Part shown: positions 54,765 to 63,578 of the stretch, in pieces | How positions within the stretch are numbered: the first letter of the stretch is position 1 | Layout of the letters: every line of letters starts with the position of its first letter | Source of the DNA: Streptomyces mobaraensis NBRC 13819 = DSM 40847 | GTDB lineage: Bacteria > Actinomycetota > Actinomycetes > Streptomycetales > Streptomycetaceae | DNA length: 64,000 nucleotides | Assembly: GCF_017916255.1 (NCBI RefSeq) | Contig: NZ_CP072827.1 | Coordinates: 5,729,501-5,793,500 of the forward strand | Reading direction: 5' to 3' | Position numbers and translations under genes: made by a program | The notes under the pieces: model-generated | The model's database searches: none | Seen by the model: only the letters and a program-made list of their open reading frames with translations | Told to the model about the DNA's origin: nothing

Positions 54765-55289
54765 TCACACCGTCAGGAAGACCGTCTCCCCCGGGCCCCG
54801 GAGCCGTACGTCGAAGCGGTACGCGCGGTGCCCGCCCGGCTCGGGGACGGCCAGCAGGGTGCCCCGCCGTTCCTCCGGGACCGCCGCGAGCAGCGGGTCG
54901 TCCGCGGGGGAGGCGAGGTACGCCCGGGTGAACAGGTGCCGCTGCAGCCCCCGTACGTGCAGGCACACCGCCAGATACGGGACCCCGCCCGGCGGCAGGG
55001 TGCGGAGCGCGTAGTGCCCGTCGCCACGCGTCGCCACGCGGGCGAAACCGGTGAACGTCACCCCGTCCCGGCGCAGACTGCCCGGCGCGCCCGCGCGGGA
55101 GCCGTCCGGGGCCGGCTGCCAGAACTCCAGCAGCGCCTCGGGCACCGGCGCGCCGTCCCCGTCGAGGACGTACCCGTGCAGGGTGACCGCCTCCGGGTGC
55201 CCGGCGGGCGCGAGGTCGCCGCCGCCGGGGTACGGCAGGGCGGCGCCGAAGTACGGGCCGACCGTCTGCGGCGGTGTGCCGGACGCCAT
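54765..55289 (-). CDS. pcaG: Protocatechuate 3,4-dioxygenase alpha subunit
   Basis: 174 residues. Non-catalytic partner of PcaH in the iron(III) intradiol dioxygenase that opens protocatechuate to 3-carboxymuconate. TPPQTVGPYFGAALPYPGG near the start and HVRGLQRHLFTRAYL are typical of the alpha chain. The ATG overlaps the pcaH stop by one base (TGATG), so subunits are produced in equal amounts. It is the last gene of a four-gene leftward operon. Confidence 0.92.
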   Translation of the reverse strand: MASGTPPQTVGPYFGAALPYPGGGDLAPAGHPEAVTLHGYVLDGDGAPVPEALLEFWQPAPDGSRAGAPGSLRRDGVTFTGFARVATRGDGHYALRTLPPGGVPYLAVCLHVRGLQRHLFTRAYLASPADDPLLAAVPEERRGTLLAVPEPGGHRAYRFDVRLRGPGETVFLTV

Positions 55290-55975
55290 CAGCGGCTCCC
55301 CTCCGTCCAGGTCGCGGCCGGGCCGTCCAGCACGACGTCCCAGCGGTAGCCCAGGGCGTGGCCCGGGACGTTCAGCGCGGGGTCGTAGGCGCCGATCAGG
55401 CGGTCGAGGGCGGCGGGTTCGGGGACCGCGCGGGCGATGGAGTCGTGGGCGAGCAGCGGGTCGCCCGGGAAGTACATCTGGGTCACCAGCCGCTGGGCGA
55501 AGGCCGTGCCGAACAGCGAGAAGTGCAGGTGTGCCGGGCGCCAGACGGCCGACCGGCCGTCGAGCGGGTACGCGCCGGGCCTGATGGTGACGAAGCGGTA
55601 GCGGCCCTCGCCGTCGGTGAGGCAGCGGCCCGCGCCCGTGAAGTTCGGGTCCAGCGGGGCGGGGTGGCGGTCGTCCGGGTGCGCGTACCGGCCCGCCGCG
55701 TTGGCCTGCCACAGTTCGACGAGCTGGCCGCGCACGGGCCGGCCGCGCCGGTCCGTGACGCGCCCGGCGACCGTGATCCGCTCGCCGATCGGCTCGCCCG
55801 GGTGGCGGCGCGTCAGATCGGCGTCGCCGGGGTCCACGTCGGCGGGGCCGAAGACCGGGCCGGTGAGTTCGACCGCGTCGGGATCGCATAACAGGGACAG
55901 CGGGGGCTGCTGCGGTCTGCGCTGCGGTATGCCCTGGTACGGGGGCGGTGGCGGGAGGGCGTCGAGGGGCGTCAT
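55289..55975 (-). CDS. pcaH: Protocatechuate 3,4-dioxygenase beta subunit
   Basis: 228 residues; the catalytic chain. The iron ligands are readable: Tyr in AAGRYAHPDDRH, Tyr in RPGAYPLDG, and the His pair in RPAHLHFSLFG. It acts on the product of PobA, whose gene lies 83 bases upstream. Codon 29 is TTA (in PLSLLCDPD), so the dioxygenase should need the bldA tRNA. The extra Pro/Gln-rich start (PPPPPYQGIPQRRPQQ) is common in actinobacterial PcaH. Confidence 0.93.
   Translation of the reverse strand: MTPLDALPPPPPYQGIPQRRPQQPPLSLLCDPDAVELTGPVFGPADVDPGDADLTRRHPGEPIGERITVAGRVTDRRGRPVRGQLVELWQANAAGRYAHPDDRHPAPLDPNFTGAGRCLTDGEGRYRFVTIRPGAYPLDGRSAVWRPAHLHFSLFGTAFAQRLVTQMYFPGDPLLAHDSIARAVPEPAALDRLIGAYDPALNVPGHALGYRWDVVLDGPAATWTEGSR
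55889..55891 (-). other. TTA leucine codon in pcaH
   Basis: Residues LSLLCDPD read CTG TCC CTG TTA TGC GAT CCC GAC on the minus strand. It is codon 29, early enough to limit production of the dioxygenase when the bldA tRNA is scarce. Confidence 0.92.
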
Positions 55976-56058
55976 GGGCTGTGGCTACCCAGCGGCGGAG
56001 CCGGGTTACCCAGGGGGCGGCCACCGGCTGCCGGGAGCCGCGGCCCCCGGCCGCCCCG

Positions 56059-57258
56059 TCAGATCAGAGGCGCGTCCATCGGCAGTCCCGCGTAGTTCTC
56101 CGCGAACTCGGCCGCCGCCGCGGTGGGGGCCGTCAGTCGGTCGAGCCGGGCCGTGCGCAGCCGGTGCTCGTAGGCGTCGGTGGCGGCGTCGGTGTCCGGT
56201 GCCGCGTGCAGCAGCAGGGTCATCGCGTGCGAGAACTCCTGCACCTGCCACACCCGGCGCAGGCACAGCTCCGAGTAGCGGTCCAGGAGCGCGGTCGAGC
56301 CGGTCCGCCGCCGGTGGGCGAGGCCCCGGGCCATCGTGACGACGTCCGCGAAGGCCAGGTTGAGGCCCTTGGCGCCGGTGGGCGGGACGAGGTGCGCGGC
56401 GTCCCCGGCCAGCAGCAGCCGCCCGTACCGCATCGGTTCGACGACCTGGCCGCGCAGCGGGATCACGGACTTGGCCGTCACCGGGCCGTGGTGGAGGGGG
56501 CTGCCGGGGACGGCCAGCCGGGCGTCGAGTTCGGCCCAGATCCGGTCGTCGGGCCAGTCCTCCGGCGCGGTGCCGGCCGGGACCTGGAGGTAGTGCCGGG
56601 AGACCTCCGGCGACCGCATGCTGTGCAGGGCGAAGCCGCGCTCGTGCCCGGAGAGGATCAGCTCGTCGGAGGCGGGCGGCGCGTCGGCGAAGACGCCCAG
56701 CCACGCGTACGGGTACCCGCGCTCGTGCAGCCGGGCCGCCCCCGTGGCGAGCAGCGCCCGGCGGGCGGCGCCGAACGAGCCGTCGCAGCCCGCCACGTAG
56801 GAGCACTCCAGCGTCTCCTCCCCGCCGTCGCGCGTGTACCGGAGCACCGGCCGGTCGCCGTCGAGTCCCTCGACCGCGGTCACCGGGGAGTCGAACAGCA
56901 GGGGCGTGCCGTCGGCCGTCACCAGCGCGATCAGGTCCTTGACGATCTCGGTCTGCGGGTAGAGCGTGTTGGCCCGGCCACCGGTCAGCGCCGCGACCCC
57001 GAACCGGTGCCGCCGCCCGCGGTGCCGCAGCTCGAAGCCGTCGTGCCGGACGCCCTCCCGGTCCAGCCGGTCCGCCGCGCCGCAGGCCCGCAGCACGTCC
57101 ACCGCGCCCTGCTCCAGCAGCGCGGCCCGCTGCCGCCGCTCGACGTACTCCCGGTCGCGCGCCTCCAGCACCACGCAGTCCACGCCCGCCCGGCGCAGCA
57201 GCCGGGCGAGCAGCAGTCCGGCCGGGCCGGCTCCGATGATGCCGACGGTGGTGCGCAT
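56059..57258 (-). CDS. pobA: 4-hydroxybenzoate 3-monooxygenase
   Basis: 399-residue FAD hydroxylase converting 4-hydroxybenzoate to protocatechuate. FAD motifs are IIGAGPAGLLLARLL at the start, YVAGCDGSFGAAR in the middle and LLAGDAAHLVPPTGAKGLNLAF near residue 285; ERRQRAALLEQGAVD is typical of PobA. It is 34 bases downstream of the thiolase gene and feeds PcaHG. No PobR-type activator gene is adjacent. Confidence 0.93.
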   Translation of the reverse strand: MRTTVGIIGAGPAGLLLARLLRRAGVDCVVLEARDREYVERRQRAALLEQGAVDVLRACGAADRLDREGVRHDGFELRHRGRRHRFGVAALTGGRANTLYPQTEIVKDLIALVTADGTPLLFDSPVTAVEGLDGDRPVLRYTRDGGEETLECSYVAGCDGSFGAARRALLATGAARLHERGYPYAWLGVFADAPPASDELILSGHERGFALHSMRSPEVSRHYLQVPAGTAPEDWPDDRIWAELDARLAVPGSPLHHGPVTAKSVIPLRGQVVEPMRYGRLLLAGDAAHLVPPTGAKGLNLAFADVVTMARGLAHRRRTGSTALLDRYSELCLRRVWQVQEFSHAMTLLLHAAPDTDAATDAYEHRLRTARLDRLTAPTAAAAEFAENYAGLPMDAPLI

Positions 57259-57292
57259 GCGGGGATCGCCTCTCGATATGCGGAGGGGCGGA

Positions 57293-58486
57293 TCAGCGCT
57301 CCAGCACCAGCGCCTGCCCCTGCCCCACGCCGATGCACAGCGCCGCCACCCCGGTACCGGAACCGGCCGCCGCGAGCTGATGGGCCACCGTACCGGCGAG
57401 CCGGGCGCCGGAGCACCCCAGGGGGTGCCCGATCGCCAGTGCCCCGCCGTGCCGGTTCACCAGGGCGGGGTCGAGCTCCGGCCACTCCGCGAAGCATCCC
57501 AGCACCTGCGCGGCGTACGCCTCGTTGAGCTCGAAGTGTGTCAGGTCGGCGAAGGACCGGCCGGCCCGGGCCAGGGCCCGGCGGACCGCCTCGACCGGGC
57601 CCAGTCCGTACAGGTCGGGCTCGGTGCCGGTGACGGCGGACGCCCGGACGCGGGCCAGCGGCTCCCGGCCGGTCGCCCGCAGCCCCTCCTCGTCGCAGAG
57701 CAGCAGGGCCGCCGCGCCGTCGTTCAGCGGGCAGGAGTTGCCCGCCGTGACCGTACCGCCCTCCGGCCGGAACGCGGGCTTCAGCCGGGCCAGGGCCTCC
57801 TCCGACGTGGCGTCGCGGATGCTCTCGTCGCGGGCGAGCTCCACGTCCGGCGGGAACACCACCTCGTCGGCGAACGCGCCCTCCTTCCAGGCGCGGGCCG
57901 CCTTGCGGTGGCTGGCCAGGGCGTACGCGTCCTGGTCGGCGCGGGAGATGCCGTGCTTGTCGGCGATCAGCTCGGCGCCCTCGCCCAGGGAGACCGTCCA
58001 CCGCTCGGGCATCGCCGGGTTGGTCATCCGCCAGCCGAGGGTCGTCGAGTACAGCTCCTGGTGGCCGGCCGGGAAGGCGCGGTCCGGCTTGGGCAGCACC
58101 CAGGGCGCGCGGCTCATCGACTCCACGCCGCCCGCCACCACCACCGACGCGTCCCCGACGGCGATGGCCCGGTACGCCTGGACGACGGCCTCCAGGCCGG
58201 AGGCGCACAGCCGGTTGACCGTCGAGCCGGGGACGGTCACCGGCAGCCCCGCGAGCAGGACGGCCATGCGGCCGACGTTCCGGTTCTCCTCGCCCGCGCC
58301 GTTGGCGTTGCCCAGCACCACCTCGTCGATCCGCGCCGGGTCGAGCGCGGGCGCCCGGGCCACCAGGGACCGGACGACGTGGGCGGCCAGGTCGTCCGGG
58401 CGGACGCCGGCGAGCGCGCCGCCGTAGCGGCCGAGGGGGGTGCGGACGGCGTCGACGACGTAGACGTCGCGGATGCGGTCGTTCAT
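57293..58486 (-). CDS. pcaF: 3-oxoadipyl-CoA thiolase
   Basis: 397 residues. DAVRTPLGRYGGALAGVRPDDLAAH is the typical PcaF start; the acyl Cys is in NRLCASGLEA, the His in GGALAIGHPLGCSG and the second Cys in LCIGVGQGQAL. It cleaves 3-oxoadipyl-CoA to succinyl-CoA and acetyl-CoA, the last step of the beta-ketoadipate pathway. It is the first gene of the operon; the steps between PcaHG and PcaF (pcaB, pcaL or pcaCD, pcaIJ) are not in the window. Confidence 0.92.
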   Translation of the reverse strand: MNDRIRDVYVVDAVRTPLGRYGGALAGVRPDDLAAHVVRSLVARAPALDPARIDEVVLGNANGAGEENRNVGRMAVLLAGLPVTVPGSTVNRLCASGLEAVVQAYRAIAVGDASVVVAGGVESMSRAPWVLPKPDRAFPAGHQELYSTTLGWRMTNPAMPERWTVSLGEGAELIADKHGISRADQDAYALASHRKAARAWKEGAFADEVVFPPDVELARDESIRDATSEEALARLKPAFRPEGGTVTAGNSCPLNDGAAALLLCDEEGLRATGREPLARVRASAVTGTEPDLYGLGPVEAVRRALARAGRSFADLTHFELNEAYAAQVLGCFAEWPELDPALVNRHGGALAIGHPLGCSGARLAGTVAHQLAAAGSGTGVAALCIGVGQGQALVLER

Positions 58487-58571
58487 GCGGTCTCCGTAAG
58501 CGGTCGGGCGGTCGGCGGGAAGGGCCGAACGGGCGGCGGAGCTCGGCGAACGGCCCCCGGAAGCACCGACT

Positions 58572-58583
58572 GACCGTTCGGTC
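58572..58583. promoter_or_regulatory. GACCG-TT-CGGTC palindrome in the pcaF-hemY divergent region
   Basis: The 5-bp arms in the context ACTGACCGTTCGGTCGA resemble many TetR-family operators. It lies 86 bases upstream of pcaF and 79 bases upstream of hemY, so it could serve either promoter. No TetR gene is present locally. Confidence 0.5.
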
Positions 58584-58661
58584 GAGAGTCTTGGCGGGCT
58601 CCCCGCCGCATGTCAATGGGGTGCGGGGCGGCGGCCCGGCGCCGTCTGAGACAGTGAGCCC

Positions 58662-60089
58662 ATGAGCAGCGAAGCCCACACCCGCGCACCCCACGTGGCC
58701 GTCGTCGGCGGCGGGATCTCCGGACTGGCCGCCGCCCTCCGGTTGCTGGAGGGGGGTGCGCGCGTCACGGTCCTGGAAGGCTCCGGCCGGGTCGGCGGCA
58801 AGCTGCTCGCCGGGGAGATCGCGGGCGTCCCTGTGGACCTGGGCGCCGAGTCGATGCTCGCCCGCCGCCCCGAGGGCGTCGCGCTCGCCCGCGCCGTCGG
58901 CCTCGGCGACCGCCTCCAGCCGCCGGCCACCGCCACCGCCGGCATCTGGACCCGCGACGGCCTCCGCCCGCTGCCCAAGGGCCAGGTGATGGGCGTCCCC
59001 GGCGACCTCGACGCGCTCGCCGCCTCCGGGGTCCTCTCGCCGGACGGCCTGGCCGCCGCCGCCCGCGAGGCGGAGCTGCCGCCCACCGAACCGGGCGAGG
59101 ACGTCGCCGTGGGCGCCTACGTCGCCGAGCGGTTCGGCCCCGAGGTCGTCGACCGGCTCGTCGAACCGCTGCTCGGCGGCGTCTACGCGGGCAACGCCTA
59201 CCGCACCTCGATGCGCGCCGCCGTCCCCACCCTCTTCGAGGCCGCCCGCGGCCGGCGCTCGCTCACCGAGGGCGTCCGCGCGCTGATCGCCGCCGCCCCG
59301 CCGAACCCCGGCCCGGTCTTCGCCGGCATCGACGGCGGCATCGGGCAGCTGCCGCTCGCCGCCGCCGACGCCGTCCGCGCGGCCGGCGGCGAGATCCGCA
59401 CCGGCAGCCCGGTCGCCGGCCTGCACCGGACGGCCGACGGCTGGCGGCTCGACCTCGGCGACGCCCACCTGGCCGCCGACGGCGTCGTCCTCGCCACGCC
59501 CGCGCCCGCCACCGCCCGGCTGCTCGCCGGCACCGCGGACTCCGCCGCGGCCGACCTGGCCGAGGTCGAGTACGCCTCCATGGCCCTGGTCACCCTGGCC
59601 TTCCGCCGCCCCGACGTCGCCGGGCTCCCGGCGGGCAGCGGCTTCCTCGTGCCGCCCGGCGACGGCCGGCGGATCAAGGCGTCCACCTTCGCGAGCAACA
59701 AGTGGGGCTGGATCGCCGCCGCCGACCCCGACGTCTTCGTCCTGCGCACCTCCCTCGGCCGCCATGGCGACGAGGACGACCTGCACCGCGACGACGCCGA
59801 CCTGGTCAAGCTGTCGCTGGCCGACCTCCACGAGGCCGTCGGCCTGGACGCCACGCCGATCGCCGGCCGCGTCACCCGCTGGGACCGCGGCCTCCCGCAG
59901 TACCCCGTCGGCCACCTCGACCGGGTGGCGCGGGTCCGCGAGCGGGTCGCGGTCCTGCCCCGGCTGCGGGTCTGCGGCGCGGCCTACGACGGCGTCGGCA
60001 TCCCGGCCTGCGTCGGCGGCGCCCGCCGCGCGGCCGAGGAGCTGTTGGCCACCCTGCCGCGGGGCGCCCGGGACGCGGGGGGACAATAG
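58662..60089 (+). CDS. hemY: Coproporphyrinogen/protoporphyrinogen oxidase
   Basis: 475-residue FAD flavoprotein. The dinucleotide loop [19 protein letters not shown] is followed by the GGK motif region [20 protein letters not shown]; the C-terminal [11 protein letters not shown] and [16 protein letters not shown] complete the flavin site. With HemQ encoded directly downstream, the likely reaction is oxidation of coproporphyrinogen III to coproporphyrin III (CgoX role). A five-base gap separates it from hemQ, so they form one operon, divergent from pcaF. Confidence 0.93.
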   Translation: MSSEAHTRAPHVAVVGGGISGLAAALRLLEGGARVTVLEGSGRVGGKLLAGEIAGVPVDLGAESMLARRPEGVALARAVGLGDRLQPPATATAGIWTRDGLRPLPKGQVMGVPGDLDALAASGVLSPDGLAAAAREAELPPTEPGEDVAVGAYVAERFGPEVVDRLVEPLLGGVYAGNAYRTSMRAAVPTLFEAARGRRSLTEGVRALIAAAPPNPGPVFAGIDGGIGQLPLAAADAVRAAGGEIRTGSPVAGLHRTADGWRLDLGDAHLAADGVVLATPAPATARLLAGTADSAAADLAEVEYASMALVTLAFRRPDVAGLPAGSGFLVPPGDGRRIKASTFASNKWGWIAAADPDVFVLRTSLGRHGDEDDLHRDDADLVKLSLADLHEAVGLDATPIAGRVTRWDRGLPQYPVGHLDRVARVRERVAVLPRLRVCGAAYDGVGIPACVGGARRAAEELLATLPRGARDAGGQ

Positions 60090-60094
60090 GGGGC

Positions 60095-60811
60095 ATGACG
60101 ACTGACGCCCAGAAGATCCCGAACGCCGGCAAGAAGGCCAAGGACCTCAACGAGGTCATCCGCTACACGCTCTGGTCGGTGTTCAAGCTGCGCGACGTGC
60201 TCCCCGAGGACCGCTCCGGCTGGGCGGAGGAGGTCGAGGAGCTGTTCGCGGCCCTCGCCAAGGAGGACGTCACCGTCCGCGGCACGTACGACCTCTCCGG
60301 ACTCCGGGCCGACGCCGACGTGATGATCTGGTGGCACTCGGAGACCTCGGACGCGCTCCAGAGCGCCTACAGCCGCTTCCGCCGCACCCGCCTCGGGCGC
60401 GCCCTGGAGCCGGTGTGGTCGAACATGGCGCTGCACCGCCCCGCCGAGTTCAACAAGTCGCACATCCCGGCGTTCCTCGCGGACGAGACCCCCCGCGAGT
60501 ACGTCAGCGTCTACCCCTTCGTCCGCTCGTACGACTGGTACCTGCTGCCCGACGAGGACCGCCGCCGCATGCTGGCCGACCACGGGAAGATGGCCCGCGG
60601 CTACCCGGACGTCCGGGCCAACACGGTCGCGTCCTTCTCGCTCGGCGACTACGAGTGGATCCTCGCCTTCGAGGCCGACGAGCTGTACCGGATCGTCGAC
60701 CTGATGCGCCACCTGCGGGCGTCCGAGGCGCGGATGCACGTCCGCGAGGAGGTCCCGTTCTTCACCGGCCGCCGCAAGGCGGTCGCGGACCTGGTGGCCG
60801 GGCTGGCCTGA
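60095..60811 (+). CDS. hemQ: Coproheme decarboxylase
   Basis: 238-residue chlorite-dismutase-fold protein that makes haem b from coproheme, the last step of the Gram-positive pathway. [18 protein letters not shown] holds the catalytic Tyr, and [25 protein letters not shown] carries the conserved haem-side region. A distal Arg typical of true chlorite dismutases is not evident. The ATG follows a G-rich site right after the hemY stop. A strong terminator closes the operon. Confidence 0.93.
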   Translation: MTTDAQKIPNAGKKAKDLNEVIRYTLWSVFKLRDVLPEDRSGWAEEVEELFAALAKEDVTVRGTYDLSGLRADADVMIWWHSETSDALQSAYSRFRRTRLGRALEPVWSNMALHRPAEFNKSHIPAFLADETPREYVSVYPFVRSYDWYLLPDEDRRRMLADHGKMARGYPDVRANTVASFSLGDYEWILAFEADELYRIVDLMRHLRASEARMHVREEVPFFTGRRKAVADLVAGLA

Positions 60812-60824
60812 GCCCGGCGACGGA

Positions 60825-60869
60825 GAACGGCCGCCGGCCGGGCCTTTCGAGCCCGGCCGGCGGCCGTTC
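60825..60869. terminator. Bidirectional terminator between hemQ and the peptidase gene
   Basis: A perfect 19-bp stem (60825-60843 with 60851-60869) and a CTTTCGA loop lie 13 bases after the hemQ stop and 15 bases beyond the converging peptidase stop. Confidence 0.92.
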
Positions 60870-60884
60870 GCGTCCTGCCCGGGG

Positions 60885-62486
60885 TCAGGTGGCCTGCGGC
60901 TCCGGGCGCCCCGCGCACGTCGCGTTCCGCACCGGCAGTTCACCCGTGAGCAGGTACTTCTCGAAGTACCCGTTGACGCAGGCGTTCGGCCCGCCGCCGA
61001 TCCCGTGCGTCCCCGCGTCCCGCTCGGTGACCAGGGCCGCCGAGCCGCGGAACCGGCGCAGCAGCTCCAGCGCGCCCGCGTACGGGGTGGCCGCGTCCCG
61101 TTCGGCGGCCAGCAGCAGGACGGGCGGCAGCGCTCTGCGGGCCGTCCCCACCTCGAACGGCCGCTGCCGCGGCGCCTTCCAGTAGGCGCACGGCAGGTTC
61201 ATGAACGCGTTGCTCCACGTCTCGAACGGCGCCCGCCGGGCGAGGTGGTCGTTGTCGCGGTTCCACCGGGACCAGTCGCGCGGCCAGGACGCGTCGTTGC
61301 ACTCGACGGCCGTGTAGACGGCGTTGCCGTTCTCGGCGGCCACGCTCCCGGAGGCACCGCCGGCGAGCGCGACCAACTGCCCCTCGTCACCGCGCAGGTA
61401 CGCGGCGAGCGCCCGCGCCGCCCGGGCCCAGGCGGTGTCGGTGTAGCCGGCCTTGAGGAAGAGGGCCTGGAGCTGCGCCGGTCCGACCTTCCCGCCCGCC
61501 GGTCGGCGGCGCAGCCGGTCGGCGGCCTTGTGGTAGGCGGCCAGCACCTCGTGTTCGGTGCGGCCCAGGCGGTACACGTTGTGGTGCCGGGCCGCCCAGC
61601 GCCGCCAGTCGTACCAGCGGCGCTCGAAGGCGGCCGACTGGTCGAGGTTGTTCCGGTACCAGATCTTCCGCGGGGACGGGTTGACGACGCTGTCGAAGAC
61701 CATGCGCCGGACGTGCCCGGGGAAGAGGGTGGCGTAGACGGCGCCGAAGTACGTCCCGTACGACGCCCCGATGAAGTTGAGCCGCCGTTCGCCGAGGGCG
61801 GCGCGCAGGACGTCGAGGTCGCGGGCGTTGTTGCGGCTGGTGAAGTGCCTGAGGTCGGGGCCGGCCTTGCGGAGGCAGCCCCGCGCGTACGCCTTGGCCT
61901 GGGCGATGCGCTGCCGCTTGTACGCGGCGGAGGGGTGCTCGGGGGCGTCGCTCGGGCCGCGTTCGAAGCGGGCCGGGTCCACGCAGGAGAGCGGCGCGGA
62001 GCGGCCGACGCCGCGCGGCGCGTAGCCGATGAAGTCGTACGCCTCGGCGAGCCTCTTCCACGCCGGGAGACCGGCCAGCAGCGGGAAGATCATCCCGGAG
62101 CCGCCGGGGCCGCCCGGGTTGAAGACGAGCGCGCCCTGCCGGGCCGAGCGGTCGCCGGTGGCGTGGCCCCTGCTGACGGTGAGACTGATGTGCTTGCCGT
62201 TGGGGTGGGCGTAGTCCACCGGGACGGAGAACGTGCCGCACTCCACGGGCGCGGGCAGGCCCTCGGCGGCCGGGCAGGCCCCGAACGTGATGCCCTTGGC
62301 CGCGGCCCGCTCGGCCGCGAGCACCACGCCGCGGGCCTCGGCGGGGCTGTCGGCGGCGGAGGGGGCCGTGGGGGCCGTGGGAGAGAGGAGCGCTTCGGTG
62401 CCGTGGGCGGCCGGAGCGGAGGTGACGGCGGTGAGGCCGGTGAGGAGGAGGGATCCGACGGTTCCGTAGAGGGCGACTGCGCGCAC
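60885..62486 (-). CDS. Secreted tripeptidyl-aminopeptidase-type alpha/beta hydrolase
   Basis: 533 residues with a Sec signal peptide (VALYGTVGSLLLTGLTAVTSAPAAHG). The alpha/beta hydrolase core has FNPGGPGGSG (oxyanion loop), the nucleophile Ser242 in FIGASYGTYFG, a likely Asp in AERDAATPY and the His in GTHGIGGG. This is the Streptomyces TAP/SlpD family, which removes tri- or tetrapeptides from secreted proteins. In S. mobaraensis a tripeptidyl aminopeptidase trims FRAP from transglutaminase; this gene is a candidate for that enzyme or a paralogue, which I cannot decide from memory. Confidence 0.87.
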   Translation of the reverse strand: MRAVALYGTVGSLLLTGLTAVTSAPAAHGTEALLSPTAPTAPSAADSPAEARGVVLAAERAAAKGITFGACPAAEGLPAPVECGTFSVPVDYAHPNGKHISLTVSRGHATGDRSARQGALVFNPGGPGGSGMIFPLLAGLPAWKRLAEAYDFIGYAPRGVGRSAPLSCVDPARFERGPSDAPEHPSAAYKRQRIAQAKAYARGCLRKAGPDLRHFTSRNNARDLDVLRAALGERRLNFIGASYGTYFGAVYATLFPGHVRRMVFDSVVNPSPRKIWYRNNLDQSAAFERRWYDWRRWAARHHNVYRLGRTEHEVLAAYHKAADRLRRRPAGGKVGPAQLQALFLKAGYTDTAWARAARALAAYLRGDEGQLVALAGGASGSVAAENGNAVYTAVECNDASWPRDWSRWNRDNDHLARRAPFETWSNAFMNLPCAYWKAPRQRPFEVGTARRALPPVLLLAAERDAATPYAGALELLRRFRGSAALVTERDAGTHGIGGGPNACVNGYFEKYLLTGELPVRNATCAGRPEPQAT

Positions 62487-62642
62487 GGGCGTCCCTTCAT
62501 ATCTAATTGCGACAAAAGGGATATTCGATACACGGATCGGCGAAGTAAAGCACCGGGGGGAGATGTCGGGGGAGTTGGGCCCGATGGGCCCCGCCCCCGC
62601 CCCCGCCCCGGCCCCGGGTGGGGCCCGCGGGTGGTTCGCGCG

Positions 62643-63428
62643 TCAGTAGCGGTGGGCCGCCAGCGTCTCCGCCAGCGCGGCGCGCAGCTCCGGGTCGCGG
62701 AGGGCGCGGCGGCCGTGCACGGCCAGTGAGGTGAGCAGGCCGACATCGTCCTGTCCGGTGCCGTCGGCCGGGCGGACCACCGGCGCCCGGTCGAGCAGCG
62801 CCCGGCCGGCGGTGGAGGCCCAGAGGGTGTCGGGGTTCACCTCGTACCGCGCGATGGCCAGGCAGCCGGCCGTCAGCGCCAGCGGCACGGCCAGCCAGCC
62901 GGCGGTCCGCCCGAACGCGGCGCCGTCGGGCAGCGTCAGCAGCGTCGCCACCCCGGTGAGCAGGGACAGCGCACAGGCCGCCCGGACCTGCCGGACGGCG
63001 CCCGTCACCTCCTGGCGGACCCGCGCGGGCACCGCCAGGCCGGCCGCCGTCAGCCGGTCGGCGAGCGCGCGCACCGCGTCGGCCGTGCCGTGCGCGGCCC
63101 GTATCCGCGGGACGGGGGACTGTCCTTCGGGGCCCATCGCGCTGATCACCGAGCGCTCGACCTCGTCCCGGCCCACCGGGTCGACGACGGTCGCCCACCC
63201 CGTGTGCGCCAGCAGCAGCCGCCGCTGCCGGGCCATCGCGACCAGCGTGAGGTCGGTGACCCGGTCCGGGCCGCCGTTCAGGAACGCCGTCTCGTACAGC
63301 GTCAGGGTGTCGAACCCGGCGACGGCCGGGCCGGGCGCGGGGCCCGCCGCCGCCATCGCGGCGTGGCAGAGACGGGCGCAGGCGGCGACGGCGACCACGC
63401 ACGTCACGATCAGCAGAACGACCCACAT
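62643..63428 (-). CDS. TIGR04222-type membrane protein
   Basis: 261 residues. An N-terminal helix (WVVLLIVTCVVAVAACA) is followed by FDTLTLYETAFLNGGPDRVTDLTLVAMARQRRLLL, the recognisable TIGR04222 feature, then two hydrophobic segments near residues 150-195 and a soluble tail. The family is actinobacterial and uncharacterised, and usually occurs near other envelope genes. The frame runs to ATG at 63428, where the hydrophobic start fits a membrane anchor. Divergent from the NERD-like gene. Confidence 0.75.
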   Translation of the reverse strand: MWVVLLIVTCVVAVAACARLCHAAMAAAGPAPGPAVAGFDTLTLYETAFLNGGPDRVTDLTLVAMARQRRLLLAHTGWATVVDPVGRDEVERSVISAMGPEGQSPVPRIRAAHGTADAVRALADRLTAAGLAVPARVRQEVTGAVRQVRAACALSLLTGVATLLTLPDGAAFGRTAGWLAVPLALTAGCLAIARYEVNPDTLWASTAGRALLDRAPVVRPADGTGQDDVGLLTSLAVHGRRALRDPELRAALAETLAAHRY

Positions 63429-63578
63429 ACGGGTGTTCTACTCGACGGCTCGCCTCTCGCGCACCTCCATGTCCGGAATGCGGGCTTTGGTGGTCCGGTG
63501 TGCCGGATCCGCGCCCGGCCGGCGAGCGGCGTACGGGTCCGGCGCCGCCGTCCTGCGGCAAGATGGCGGGTGGGGGTG

